Positions 1 to 8,279 of a stretch of DNA of 15,583 bases are shown in pieces; positions within the stretch are counted from its first letter, which is position 1; each line of letters starts with the position of its first letter. The notes under the pieces are model-generated. The model had not been told where the DNA came from, searched no databases, and saw only the letters and a list, made by a program, of their open reading frames with translations. Source of the stretch: Dielma sp000508965 (lineage in GTDB: Bacteria; Bacillota_I; Bacilli_A; Erysipelotrichales; Erysipelotrichaceae); contig BAHV02000005.1 in the NCBI GenBank assembly GCA_000508965.1, positions 1 through 15,583 of the forward strand, written 5' to 3'. Made by a program: the position numbers and the translations under genes.

Positions 1-29
1 GCTTTCAATAAAGAGAAAGAACCCTCCTA

Positions 30-49
30 TTTATCATTCTAATGATAAA
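30..49. repeat. 20-bp palindrome downstream of the polysaccharide operon
   Basis: A perfect 9-bp inverted repeat with a 2-nt centre, TTTATCATT-CT-AATGATAAA, lies beyond the operon terminator in the first 113 bases of the window, where I see no gene. It could be an operator for a gene outside the window to the left. There is no T-run that would make it a terminator. AT-rich DNA makes such palindromes fairly common, so any function is speculative. Confidence 0.35.
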
Positions 50-113
50 CATACCGAAAGAATAAAGGCACATGCACTTAAAGAAAATACATACCAATGG
101 CATATTTTTACTG

Positions 114-150
114 AAAAGAAAAAAAGACACGAGCAGAAATTGCACGTGTC
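114..150 (-). terminator. Rho-independent terminator of the polysaccharide operon
   Basis: Read on the minus strand, GACACG (150-145) pairs with CGTGTC (131-126). An inner GCA/TGC pairing follows across one T-T mismatch, and the stem is followed at once by seven T and a further T-rich stretch. It starts 6 nt after the stop codon of the last glycosyltransferase gene, as expected for the end of the eight-gene operon. Confidence 0.9.
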
Positions 151-156
151 CATTAT

Positions 157-1236
157 TCAAGCATTAATTAATGTCATCCACTGATTCAAGATATAATCAA
201 GACCAAATTCTCTAACTGATAAATTGCAATTATCACTTAATTTAACTCTTAGCTTTTCATCTTTAATCAGTTGTGATAGTTTGTTAGCATAACCACATTC
301 ATCATAACAAGGTATCAAAAATCCATTTTCGCAATCTCTGATAATTTCTGATGGACCACAATCGCAATCAAAACTTATCATAGGGAGATGATGAGCATAT
401 GCTTCAAGTAATACAAGGGGCATTCCTTCATATCGTGAAGTTAACGCGAAAATAGAATAATTAGAATAAATTTCATCGATTGCTTTACATTTTCCCTTTA
501 AATTGATGAAACTATTTAACCCTTCCTTAATGATTCTTTCTTTAAGTTTTTCTATTTCAAAACCATCTCCATATATGTCCCATGACCAATCTTCACATTT
601 ACTTGCGATTAATTTAGCAATATTAATCAGTTTATCATATCCTTTTTGGTATTCAATACGTCCTATTGTCAGTATTTTCTTTTGCTGTATATCAGAATAA
701 ACATCATTTGCAACTAATAAAGGATTATATATCTGTGTTATCTTACTTTTACAATCATACTTTCGGATATAATTTGACTGATCACGTTTTGTTAAAACCA
801 CTAAGTTGTCAACATATTTCAAATAATATCTACGACCCAGATCTGACAAGGGTGAAAAAGGATGTGTGCAATTAAAATGCTCCCATAATATTAATTTGAA
901 TTTGTCTTGATTATTTTTTTTTATTTTGGCTAAGTATGTTCTTAAATCACCACTAACTACAACCTGATAATGATTCGATAATATTTCTTTTTCAAGAATA
1001 TCAATTATATATTTGGCATGCATTCTAACATTAATCGATTTATTAAATAAATATTTAATTCTAATATTTGATTTTTCTGATAGTTTAAAAAATTCATTTC
1101 CTATATTACCAAATAAAGAAAGTAATGTAATATCATATTCTTGATGTTTAGCTAATTCATTAACTAATATAGAATTTACCTTTTCCATTCCCCCTGAATG
1201 ATTAAAGTTGAATACTATAAAACATAATTTTTTCAT
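157..1236 (-). CDS. Glycosyltransferase family 4 (GT-B fold), last gene of the polysaccharide operon
   Basis: A 359-aa retaining GT-B glycosyltransferase. It probably adds one sugar to the lipid-linked polysaccharide repeat unit at the inner face of the membrane. The N-terminal acceptor half begins with the FNHSGGMEKV loop (about residues 11-20) common in GT4 enzymes of capsule clusters. The C-terminal donor half shows IGRIEYQKG (191-199) and the EX7E motif EGMPLVLLE (E270, E278), which contacts the donor nucleotide sugar. Length is normal and no membrane segment is evident, so it is likely peripheral. The start ATG follows an AAAGGAG ribosome binding site that overlaps the end of the flippase gene; the stop-to-start gap is 2 nt. 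Donor and acceptor sugars cannot be read from sequence. Confidence 0.9.
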   Translation of the reverse strand: MKKLCFIVFNFNHSGGMEKVNSILVNELAKHQEYDITLLSLFGNIGNEFFKLSEKSNIRIKYLFNKSINVRMHAKYIIDILEKEILSNHYQVVVSGDLRTYLAKIKKNNQDKFKLILWEHFNCTHPFSPLSDLGRRYYLKYVDNLVVLTKRDQSNYIRKYDCKSKITQIYNPLLVANDVYSDIQQKKILTIGRIEYQKGYDKLINIAKLIASKCEDWSWDIYGDGFEIEKLKERIIKEGLNSFINLKGKCKAIDEIYSNYSIFALTSRYEGMPLVLLEAYAHHLPMISFDCDCGPSEIIRDCENGFLIPCYDECGYANKLSQLIKDEKLRVKLSDNCNLSVREFGLDYILNQWMTLINA

Positions 1237-1238
1237 TG

Positions 1239-2762
1239 TTAAGCTCCTTTATATCTGCCAATTTGCGCTTTTATAATCTTGACAAGAACTAACATTTGAG
1301 CATTTTTTCTATAAAATACTAATTCTAAAAGTAAAAATGAAGTAATAACCATACACATATTCAACATGAACGATACTATACCATTTTGTAATGCTAAAAT
1401 CTGATTTAATAGGCAGATTGCGACAATCTGTAAGAATGAAATAATAATGTATTTTGCCTCTTTGAAAATGTAATCAGATAATTTTAAATTTAAACCCGAT
1501 TTCACAACCATATACACAATAAGAAAATATGAAATTAAGTTACTAACTGCTGTTCCGACAAAAACACCAAGTAATCCATAATTGGCAGCTAAACCTACTG
1601 AAACAACTAAATTAATCACTACCTGCAATAAACGAATCGGCAATTCTTGTTTAAACAAGCCTTTTGTCACAATAATATTTGATAGCGGTGCTGTTACTAA
1701 TCCATAATAATTATTAAAAATGACTACTAATACAACAGTAAAATTCATCACATAGTTTTCACCAATCCACATATGAATAAAGGGCTGAATCAAGCAGATT
1801 GTCGCCACCGCATAAAATGTGCTGACCTGAACAGAAATAAAATTATAAAGGTTAAAAATCTGATGTATCTTTGTACTATCATTTTCAGCAAATAAATCAC
1901 CCAGTGAAGCAACAACACCATTCAATAAACTCCAGAGCAACGCCGAAGCAGATGACAAAATTAAAAAATAATTACTATAAACACCCAGTGCCGCAGTGCC
2001 TACAAATTTAGAAATGATTATGCTGTCAGTTCCATTAATACCAACATTAGCAATTTTTGATAAACTTAGAAATTTTATGTCATTAAAAATAGTCTGCCGC
2101 TCGGTCTCTTTTAATTTCGACGGATATGTATAAAACTCAGAATATTCTTTATGCGCTTTTTTCATTAATCTAAAATTAAAGAATAATGTGATTATAATCT
2201 CAATTCCTAAGTACCAAAGATAACTAGGATGGATTAAAAGAATGAACACTTGCAGCGTCTTGGTAAAAATTTTAGCCAAAAAGTCAAACATTAAGACTTT
2301 ATAATTTTGTTGGTGTGCATAGTAAACAGTTCGAACATCGGTGAAAAAATAGCTGGAAAATGTAAGGAAAGCATAAAATAAAAATACTTTTTGCATATAA
2401 GGTATACTGTTAACACTGCCTTTGACAAACAACCCGATAAAAGGTGTAATACAAAATGCAAGTATAAATAAAAAAACTCCAAGCTGGCAAAAAATTTTCT
2501 TAAAATATTGAAGAATAGCTGCCACTTTTTGGCTTTCATTATTTCTTATTGGTGCATATAGCGAGAAGTTTAAAGCAGTACCCAATCCCAAATCTACAAT
2601 TGATAAAATACTTAAGATGTTTGTAAATAAAGCATCAAACCCTAAATATTCAGAACCTAATATTCTTATGAATACCGTTCTTGTAATGAAAGCAAATATT
2701 AAGATAATGAATTGTGAAACAACTGCGAAGCCAGAATTCAGTAATGAATTAATTGTTCTCAT
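1239..2762 (-). CDS. Wzx-type polysaccharide flippase (MOP superfamily)
   Basis: A 507-aa, very hydrophobic protein with about 12-14 predicted membrane helices throughout. It has the N-terminal pattern of oligosaccharide-flippase proteins: helix 1 with FAFITRTVFIRILGSEYLGFDALFTN at about 22-47, then SIVDLGLGTALNFSLY. It would move the undecaprenyl-diphosphate-linked repeat unit from the inner to the outer face of the membrane for polymerisation. Its ATG overlaps the TGA of the upstream dehydratase gene (ATGA, 4 nt), implying translational coupling. The family is clear; assignment to Wzx, rather than a teichuronic-acid or other lipid-linked-sugar exporter, rests on its neighbours (phosphoglycosyl transferase, glycosyltransferases, polymerase-like protein). 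Confidence 0.9.
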   Translation of the reverse strand: MRTINSLLNSGFAVVSQFIILIFAFITRTVFIRILGSEYLGFDALFTNILSILSIVDLGLGTALNFSLYAPIRNNESQKVAAILQYFKKIFCQLGVFLFILAFCITPFIGLFVKGSVNSIPYMQKVFLFYAFLTFSSYFFTDVRTVYYAHQQNYKVLMFDFLAKIFTKTLQVFILLIHPSYLWYLGIEIIITLFFNFRLMKKAHKEYSEFYTYPSKLKETERQTIFNDIKFLSLSKIANVGINGTDSIIISKFVGTAALGVYSNYFLILSSASALLWSLLNGVVASLGDLFAENDSTKIHQIFNLYNFISVQVSTFYAVATICLIQPFIHMWIGENYVMNFTVVLVVIFNNYYGLVTAPLSNIIVTKGLFKQELPIRLLQVVINLVVSVGLAANYGLLGVFVGTAVSNLISYFLIVYMVVKSGLNLKLSDYIFKEAKYIIISFLQIVAICLLNQILALQNGIVSFMLNMCMVITSFLLLELVFYRKNAQMLVLVKIIKAQIGRYKGA

Positions 2763-4621
2763 AATGTTACCTTATCATCAATACAAATTAATTTGAACAA
2801 TAATTTTTTCAATTCATCATTGTCATCATTCAAATGCTTTTGTAAAATATCTAATTTAGTATTAATTTCATCTGTACTTATATTGATCGGTTTGTTAACA
2901 AAAATTAAGTTATTTTTTGTTTTACTTACTTCTTCACTATCAGAATGTAACTCTTCAAACATCTTTTCGCCTGCTCTAAGTCCAATTTCAACTATATCAA
3001 TATCTTTATATGGTTCATAACCAGCAAGTCTAATCATACGCTCAGCAAGCTCAAGAATGCGTTCTGGCTGTCCCATATCCAAAATGAAGGTTTCTCCCTT
3101 GTTTGCATAATAACCAGCCTGTAACACCAGCTGTGCTGCCTCAGGGATAGTCATAAAGTATCGGCAAATGTTCTTATCTGTTATTGTTACCGGTCCACCG
3201 TGTTTGATCTGCTCTTTAAAGATAGGAATCACAGATCCACTAGAACCTAAAACATTGCCAAAACGCACAGCAGCCAATTTTGTAATCCCATTATTCCTGT
3301 TAGCTTCAAGCATTAACTCTGTCATACGTTTTGTTGCACCCATAACATTAGTTGGATTGACTGCTTTATCAGTGGATATTAGAATAAAACGTTCTACTTC
3401 ATATTTAATACAAGCTGTAAGTACATTATTAGTACCGAATACATTATTCTTAATTGCTTCCTTAGGACTATTTTCCATTAAGGGTACATGCTTGTGAGCT
3501 GCTGCATGAAATACAGTTGACGGCCGATAGATGCGAATTATCTCACTAACGGCTTTTAGATCTCTAATTGATGCTATTAATGATAGAATTACAATTTCTG
3601 AAGATAATTCATTTGAAATCTTTAAATGATTGAACTCTTGTTCTAACATATATAAACCATTTTCATTTATATCCACAAGCAATAGCATCTTTGGCTGATA
3701 TTTTACGATCTGACGGCATAATTCTGATCCGATAGAACCTCCAGCTCCAGTAACCATGATTATCTGTCCTGTAATATAAGAAGTAATCTCATCCTGTTCC
3801 AACTGAATTTCACCACGGCCTAATAGATTTTCAATGGATATATCCTGTATTGGAAGATGTCTGTTAGCTAGTTCACTTTCCTTTAATGTTGTTGTACTCA
3901 TATTAACCATCTTAATCTTAATATTTAAAGGTTCTATGATTTCAAATACACGCATTTTCAATTCTTTGGAAGCATTTGGCATAGCAAAGTAAAACAGCTG
4001 TATCTGATATTGTTTTACTATTTCTGCTATATCATTGATTGTACCTAGAACTTTTTTACCTGAAATAATCACACCATTTTTATAATCATCAACAAAACCC
4101 ATAATGTCAATTTTATCGTTTTCGTACTGTTCAAGCTCTTTCAGCAAAATATAACCAGCATCTCCCGCACCAATTATTAAGACTCTAGTTTTCTTATCAT
4201 TCTCAAGTGCTGATCTTTTGAATAATTTATAACCAGCTCTTAAACTGAACATTGCCAGAATGGTGAGCATTCCTGAAACTAAAATTATATTGATCAGCAT
4301 TGTCTTAAAATTGAATAAAAATGTATAAAGCAACAAGATGCCAGTAGCACTTCCTACTGCAAAAACAATACTTTTGGTTTCCTCAATACCCATGTATTTC
4401 CATAAACTTTTATATATTTTAAATTTACAAAAACAAATTAGATATACGATTAATACTCCTATCCCTTTATATAAATTCATCTGAAAACCATAAACCAATA
4501 ACTGATGAATACTGAAATCAAATCTCCCCCAAGTGGTAATCAAAAAGGATAATGTTACAATTGAAAGATCAATACTCAAAATTATTAGTTCTCTATATTT
4601 TGCTGATTTATTTAAATTCAT
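2759..4621 (-). CDS. Membrane-bound UDP-N-acetylhexosamine 4,6-dehydratase, CapD/PglF/EpsC type
   Basis: A 620-aa long-form nucleotide-sugar dehydratase. Four membrane helices occupy about residues 10-130. A first Rossmann domain with GAGDAG (151-156) follows, then the catalytic SDR domain with TGAGGSIG (291-298), HAAAHKHVPLME (372-383) and STDKAVNPTNVMGATKR (416-432). The usual SDR catalytic Tyr is Met427, with Lys431 kept; this Tyr-to-Met change is typical of long-form members such as WbpM and PglF and is not damage. Such enzymes convert UDP-GlcNAc to a UDP-4-keto-6-deoxy-hexosamine, the precursor of QuiNAc, FucNAc or bacillosamine-type sugars. The start is supported by GGAGA about 9 nt upstream, overlapping the end of the GT2 gene. 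The exact product is inferred, not seen. Confidence 0.92.
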   Translation of the reverse strand: MNLNKSAKYRELIILSIDLSIVTLSFLITTWGRFDFSIHQLLVYGFQMNLYKGIGVLIVYLICFCKFKIYKSLWKYMGIEETKSIVFAVGSATGILLLYTFLFNFKTMLINIILVSGMLTILAMFSLRAGYKLFKRSALENDKKTRVLIIGAGDAGYILLKELEQYENDKIDIMGFVDDYKNGVIISGKKVLGTINDIAEIVKQYQIQLFYFAMPNASKELKMRVFEIIEPLNIKIKMVNMSTTTLKESELANRHLPIQDISIENLLGRGEIQLEQDEITSYITGQIIMVTGAGGSIGSELCRQIVKYQPKMLLLVDINENGLYMLEQEFNHLKISNELSSEIVILSLIASIRDLKAVSEIIRIYRPSTVFHAAAHKHVPLMENSPKEAIKNNVFGTNNVLTACIKYEVERFILISTDKAVNPTNVMGATKRMTELMLEANRNNGITKLAAVRFGNVLGSSGSVIPIFKEQIKHGGPVTITDKNICRYFMTIPEAAQLVLQAGYYANKGETFILDMGQPERILELAERMIRLAGYEPYKDIDIVEIGLRAGEKMFEELHSDSEEVSKTKNNLIFVNKPINISTDEINTKLDILQKHLNDDNDELKKLLFKLICIDDKVTL

Positions 4622-4623
4622 CT

Positions 4624-5661
4624 TTATTCTCCAATCGAATCACTCGGACTCAAATATAAATAATAAAAGCAATTAAATATGAAAAAATAAGCTCTAACAG
4701 GTAGCCATAAACGAATTAATTCAGTGAAGAATTTCCTTAATTTAATTTTAAATAATATCGGATTGTCATTTATGCGCATCCGTTTCCATTGTATCGGATA
4801 TGGATAGACACCTAATTTTTTTAAAATATGGAAATATATTCGCTGCTGCTTACAAAATGGTTTTAATTTACCTAAATTGATTAACATAACGGCATATAAA
4901 TTATATTCATAATAATTAATTAATTCCAGCTGCTCGTGACTAGCATTTTGAGTGAAGATTCCTTTATTATCTAAATAATGTCTGATACGCCATAAAGTAT
5001 TCTCAAGCTTGATTTGATTTATACTATTACTGTGTATATGTGTGATTGATTTCCTTCTTTGTCGATAGAAATATATTGTTTTTTGATACTCTCTTATCGG
5101 CCATTCTTTTAAAACAAGTGAAAATATGAACTCATCATCCTCACCATATAGCAAATGTTCATTAAAAGTTTTATTTATAAAATTTCTCCTAAATATTTTT
5201 TGCCATACAGATGAAACATATGTATTTGCTGTTTTAACATATCCATTCTGATTTGAGTAGAGCAGCATGTCATGATTATAAGAAAATTGTTCAGAAACAG
5301 TTATATACTGAAAACTTAATATCTTTAAATCATCTTTACATAGTGTTTCATATAATTCTTTTATACAATTTGGAGCAATCATATCATCACCGTCAATGAA
5401 CCATATAAATTCACCACTTGCTGCAGCAATACCTTGATTTCTTGCAGAACTTACACCTTTATTTTGTTGGCTGATTAATATTATATTCGAATATTGGACT
5501 TGATATTTCTTTATGATGTTTGTTGAATTATCTAACGATCCGTCATCAATACAGATCACCTCATATTCATTGACTGGAAGATCTTGTTCACATACTGAAT
5601 TTAAGCAATCTTCTAAATAATTATCAATATTGTATACTGTTATTATTAAAGAAAATTTCAT
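4624..5661 (-). CDS. Glycosyltransferase family 2 (GT-A fold)
   Basis: A 345-aa inverting GT-A glycosyltransferase with the full set of family-2 signatures: FSLIITVYN at the N-terminus, the nucleotide-binding IDDGS (38-42), NKGVSSARNQGI (67-78), the metal-binding DXD equivalent DGDD (90-93), and a GEDDEF motif (173-178) supplying the likely catalytic acid/base. The C-terminal third is basic and aromatic and includes a hydrophobic stretch (about 317-338) that may lie on the membrane. It probably adds one sugar to the repeat unit. The start codon follows GGAGGT at a good distance. Only 17 nt separate it from the upstream GT4 gene, and the dehydratase ATG lies 2 nt after its stop. The sugar transferred is unknown. 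Confidence 0.9.
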   Translation of the reverse strand: MKFSLIITVYNIDNYLEDCLNSVCEQDLPVNEYEVICIDDGSLDNSTNIIKKYQVQYSNIILISQQNKGVSSARNQGIAAASGEFIWFIDGDDMIAPNCIKELYETLCKDDLKILSFQYITVSEQFSYNHDMLLYSNQNGYVKTANTYVSSVWQKIFRRNFINKTFNEHLLYGEDDEFIFSLVLKEWPIREYQKTIYFYRQRRKSITHIHSNSINQIKLENTLWRIRHYLDNKGIFTQNASHEQLELINYYEYNLYAVMLINLGKLKPFCKQQRIYFHILKKLGVYPYPIQWKRMRINDNPILFKIKLRKFFTELIRLWLPVRAYFFIFNCFYYLYLSPSDSIGE

Positions 5662-5678
5662 CCAGCCACCTCCAATCG

Positions 5679-6770
5679 CTATTTTAAGCCATATATATTT
5701 TTCATTTCAGATATTATATTATGAATATCTAATTCCATGATTTTATCAGTTCTTGGCTTGATTTTAATATTTTGGATTTGATTCAATAATTGCGTTAATT
5801 CTTCAGGCTTATTTTCATCAAAGTAATAGATATTAGAACCATATACGTTTAAGTCAATATTTCCTCTTATTTCAGATAGAAAGCATATTTTATTACATGC
5901 TATAGCTTGCATAGCCGCCACTGATAGACCTTCTCGATGAGAAGGGAAAACAAATACATCAGCAATTTTTAATAATTCAATAATATCAGTACGATAACCA
6001 AGCATAAAAACTTGATTTTGAAGTTTTAAGTCATGAATTAATCGCTGCAATTTAGTTTCATACTTACCTTTACCACATATCAATAGTTTTAGGTTTGGAT
6101 TGTTACTCCTTTGCATTGCTTTAAGAATCATTTCCTGGTTTTTGTTTTTATTTAATTCACCTACTGTTATCAATACAACATCATTTAAAGAAAGCCTTAA
6201 TGCAGCACGCACTGACACAGGATTAACTACTATTTTATCAATAGCATTGATATCAATTCCTACACCATTAATTTTATAAACTTTGCCATTATTATGCAAA
6301 TGAAACTGCTGTGCATTTGTGTAATCTTCTTCATTGATTGTTAGTAACACATCGGTATATTTTGCCAGATATTTTTCAATTGGATAATAAAGCAGCCAGT
6401 TGAAACTAGATGACTTATTATAAAAATGAAAACCATGAGCTGTATAAAAAATTTTAGCGATCTCCTTATTTTTTGAATGAGCCCATGCTAATCTGCCTAA
6501 AACTCCGCCAACCGGCGTATGACAATGTATGATGTCAAATTCAGTTTCATTTAATAGCTTTCTTAATTCATGAAAAGCTTTAATATTATTTATATTTAAT
6601 GGTGAACGTTCAAAACATATATTATGTTGAATATTGCAATAGGGAATAATTTCTTTGCCATTAGTGGTTACATGTGTTTCATATCCATTGTCCTGAAAAA
6701 TTTTTAAAAAGGGTAAATGAAAATGTAAAATATGACTCTCTACATGGGCGATAAATAATACACGCTTCAT
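5679..6770 (-). CDS. Glycosyltransferase family 4 with an EX7Q variant motif
   Basis: A 363-aa GT-B glycosyltransferase. The N-terminal half shows FDIIHCHTPVGGVLGRLAW (about 78-96) and YTAHGFHFY (109-117), the pattern seen in CapM/EpsD-like capsule enzymes. The donor half has VGELNKNKNQ (203-212), ICGKGKY (231-237) and PSHREGLSVAAMQA (276-289). In the family's EX7E motif the first Glu is kept (E280) but the second is Gln (Q288). This may alter donor binding or simply be a tolerated subfamily change; the gene is otherwise intact. Its ATG overlaps the TGA of the SDR gene (ATGA) and has an AGGAGA ribosome binding site inside that gene, so the two are probably translationally coupled. Confidence 0.88.
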   Translation of the reverse strand: MKRVLFIAHVESHILHFHLPFLKIFQDNGYETHVTTNGKEIIPYCNIQHNICFERSPLNINNIKAFHELRKLLNETEFDIIHCHTPVGGVLGRLAWAHSKNKEIAKIFYTAHGFHFYNKSSSFNWLLYYPIEKYLAKYTDVLLTINEEDYTNAQQFHLHNNGKVYKINGVGIDINAIDKIVVNPVSVRAALRLSLNDVVLITVGELNKNKNQEMILKAMQRSNNPNLKLLICGKGKYETKLQRLIHDLKLQNQVFMLGYRTDIIELLKIADVFVFPSHREGLSVAAMQAIACNKICFLSEIRGNIDLNVYGSNIYYFDENKPEELTQLLNQIQNIKIKPRTDKIMELDIHNIISEMKNIYGLK

Positions 6771-7645
6771 TTCTTCATCTCCTTATACTGAATTATTTCA
6801 CTATATATGCCAAGCTCAAAGCTTCTAGGCTGAAAGCCGAAATCACGAGTTGCTGCTTGATGATCATGAGAGCGGTCTTCTCCCATTCGTTGTACTTTTT
6901 CAATAATATCAATTTTCCCAAGCGAGATAAATTTTAAACATCTTGCGCTGAATATAGCTAGCCATAAAGGTACACGAATAAATAAGTTATGACTATTAAG
7001 CTGCGTTTTTATTATTTTCAAGCATTTAATTAATTCGATAGGCTTTTCACCTGAGAGAATATATTCTTTTCCTTCTGTATTGGAATTAGTTAATACTTGG
7101 TAATAAGCAAGACCTAAATCCGCGGCATGAACAGGCTGAATTTGGCAATGACCGCCAGCAATATTAGGATACAATTTGAGTTTATCAATCATTTTAATAA
7201 ATTTACTCATATTATGATCACATAGATCCCCATAAATCATTGTAGGCCTTAAAATAGTAATTTTTATTTGGGTTTGATAAAGGGCAAGTTCTTGATCAAT
7301 TTTTATATATTCAGACGCAGCTTCTTTATATTTTGAATAACTTCCGGTTGTATGTACAACAATCAATCTTTTACATTTATTTATTATAGCTGCTTTTACA
7401 ACATTAAGCGAATATTGAATTCCTGCTATATGGATAATAGTGTCTATATTTGATAAAGCCTTTTTTAAAGAGTCATCTTGATTTAAATCGACTTTAATGA
7501 TATGGAAATTAGATTGATTCGCAATAAAGGAAGTATCCGAGCTTTCTCTAACTAAAAAACATATTTCTTCTTTATATTTATGTTTTATAAGTTCTTGATA
7601 AAAATAACGGCCACTATGACCTGTTATACCAGTTATAGCTATCAT
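6767..7645 (-). CDS. Atypical SDR, NAD(P)-dependent sugar epimerase/reductase family
   Basis: A 292-aa nucleotide-binding protein of the extended/atypical SDR type. The cofactor motif GxxGxxG is G6-ITG-HSG12, IIHIAGIQYS (70-79) follows, and the active-site region is HTTGSYSKYK with Y103 and K107 in YxxxK spacing. A longer GTG-initiated form is possible, but the ATG at 7645 has AGAGGGGAAG upstream and begins directly at the Rossmann strand, so I chose it. It lies 1 nt after the stop of the phosphoglycosyl transferase gene. By analogy with WbpV/WbpK-like reductases found beside PglC-type transferases, it may reduce the 4-keto product of the CapD-type dehydratase to UDP-QuiNAc or UDP-FucNAc. That role is inferred from context only. 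Confidence 0.82.
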   Translation of the reverse strand: MIAITGITGHSGRYFYQELIKHKYKEEICFLVRESSDTSFIANQSNFHIIKVDLNQDDSLKKALSNIDTIIHIAGIQYSLNVVKAAIINKCKRLIVVHTTGSYSKYKEAASEYIKIDQELALYQTQIKITILRPTMIYGDLCDHNMSKFIKMIDKLKLYPNIAGGHCQIQPVHAADLGLAYYQVLTNSNTEGKEYILSGEKPIELIKCLKIIKTQLNSHNLFIRVPLWLAIFSARCLKFISLGKIDIIEKVQRMGEDRSHDHQAATRDFGFQPRSFELGIYSEIIQYKEMKK

Positions 7646-7646
7646 A

Positions 7647-8234
7647 TTACTGCTTCCCCTCTTTAACTCCACTATGCGTTAATACAATGAAAACGGTATT
7701 GAATATGATTTTAAGATCCTTTAAGAATGTTATATGTTCTGCATAGATACCATCATAATTAGCTTTTTGATCAATCGGCAGTTCATCACGTCCATTGATT
7801 TGTGCTAGACCTGTTAAGCCTGGCCGAACAGCGAAAGATCCATTGTTATTTCTCAGCAGAATTAAATCGGCTTGATTCACTAGACTGGGTCTTGGCCCTA
7901 CTATACTCATATCACCTTTTAAAATGTTTATTAGCTGCGGCAGTTCATCTAAGCTAGTACCACGCATGAACTTACCGGGTTTTGTGATAAAGGCTTCTGG
8001 TTTTTCAAATAAATGTGTTGGGCAATCTGTTGGTGCATTTAATGCCATTGTTCGAAACTTATACATCTGAAAGACCTGACCATTTCTGCCAATTCTAGCT
8101 TGCTTAAATACAGCAGGACCAACGGAATTAAATTTAATTATAATAAAAATGCATAAAAACAGAGGGCTTAAAATAATCAATGCTATTAAAGCAAATATAA
8201 AATCGAAGTATCGTTTTAAATATTTTCTGTACAT
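7647..8234 (-). CDS. Small phosphoglycosyl transferase (PglC-type bacterial sugar transferase), initiates the repeat unit
   Basis: A 195-aa protein matching the minimal monotopic bacterial sugar transferase. One hydrophobic N-terminal membrane segment (about 8-34) precedes GPAVFKQARIGRNG (39-52), the MYKFRTM motif (57-63), TSLDELPQ with the Asp-Glu catalytic pair at 96-97, the GDMSIVGPRP loop (107-116) and RPGLTGLAQINGR (137-149). It transfers a sugar-1-phosphate from a UDP-sugar to undecaprenyl phosphate, starting the oligosaccharide. The ATG at 8234 has a strong AGAGGAGG ribosome binding site. An in-frame ATG 14 codons upstream at 8276 lacks one and would put translated residues over a hairpin, so I reject it. 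Length is normal for the PglC group, without the extra helices of WbaP-type enzymes. Confidence 0.93.
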   Translation of the reverse strand: MYRKYLKRYFDFIFALIALIILSPLFLCIFIIIKFNSVGPAVFKQARIGRNGQVFQMYKFRTMALNAPTDCPTHLFEKPEAFITKPGKFMRGTSLDELPQLINILKGDMSIVGPRPSLVNQADLILLRNNNGSFAVRPGLTGLAQINGRDELPIDQKANYDGIYAEHITFLKDLKIIFNTVFIVLTHSGVKEGKQ

Positions 8235-8259
8235 GATTATCCCTCCTCTAAAAATAAAT

Positions 8260-8274
8260 GGGAACTGTGTCCCC
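8260..8274 (-). repeat. Short hairpin between the polymerase-like and phosphoglycosyl transferase genes
   Basis: On the minus strand GGGGACACAGTTCCC folds into a 6-bp stem (one G-T pair) with an ACA loop, followed by the T-rich ATTTATTTTT. It sits between the stop at 8280 and the ribosome binding site at about 8240. It could be a weak terminator that lowers expression of the seven downstream genes, or a processing site. The core also looks like short palindromes I recall near REP-associated Y1 transposases in other bacteria; that likeness is from memory and unverified. Confidence 0.45.
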
Positions 8275-8279
8275 ATGTT

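Noticed and set aside
126..150. GACACG/CGTGTC hairpin as a plus-strand terminator
   Set aside because: The T-run follows the stem only on the minus strand, where a gene ends just before it; no plus-strand gene ends here.
503..3497. Several plus-strand open frames of 65-109 codons inside the polysaccharide genes
   Set aside because: They lie opposite well-recognised genes, lack ribosome binding sites and encode no recognisable domains.
7646..7672. GTG start extending the SDR by nine codons
   Set aside because: The ATG at 7645 starts directly at the Rossmann strand and has a ribosome binding site in the end of the previous gene.
8235..8276. Upstream ATG for the phosphoglycosyl transferase
   Set aside because: The ATG at 8234 has a strong AGAGGAGG site, and the longer form would translate the hairpin at 8260-8274.
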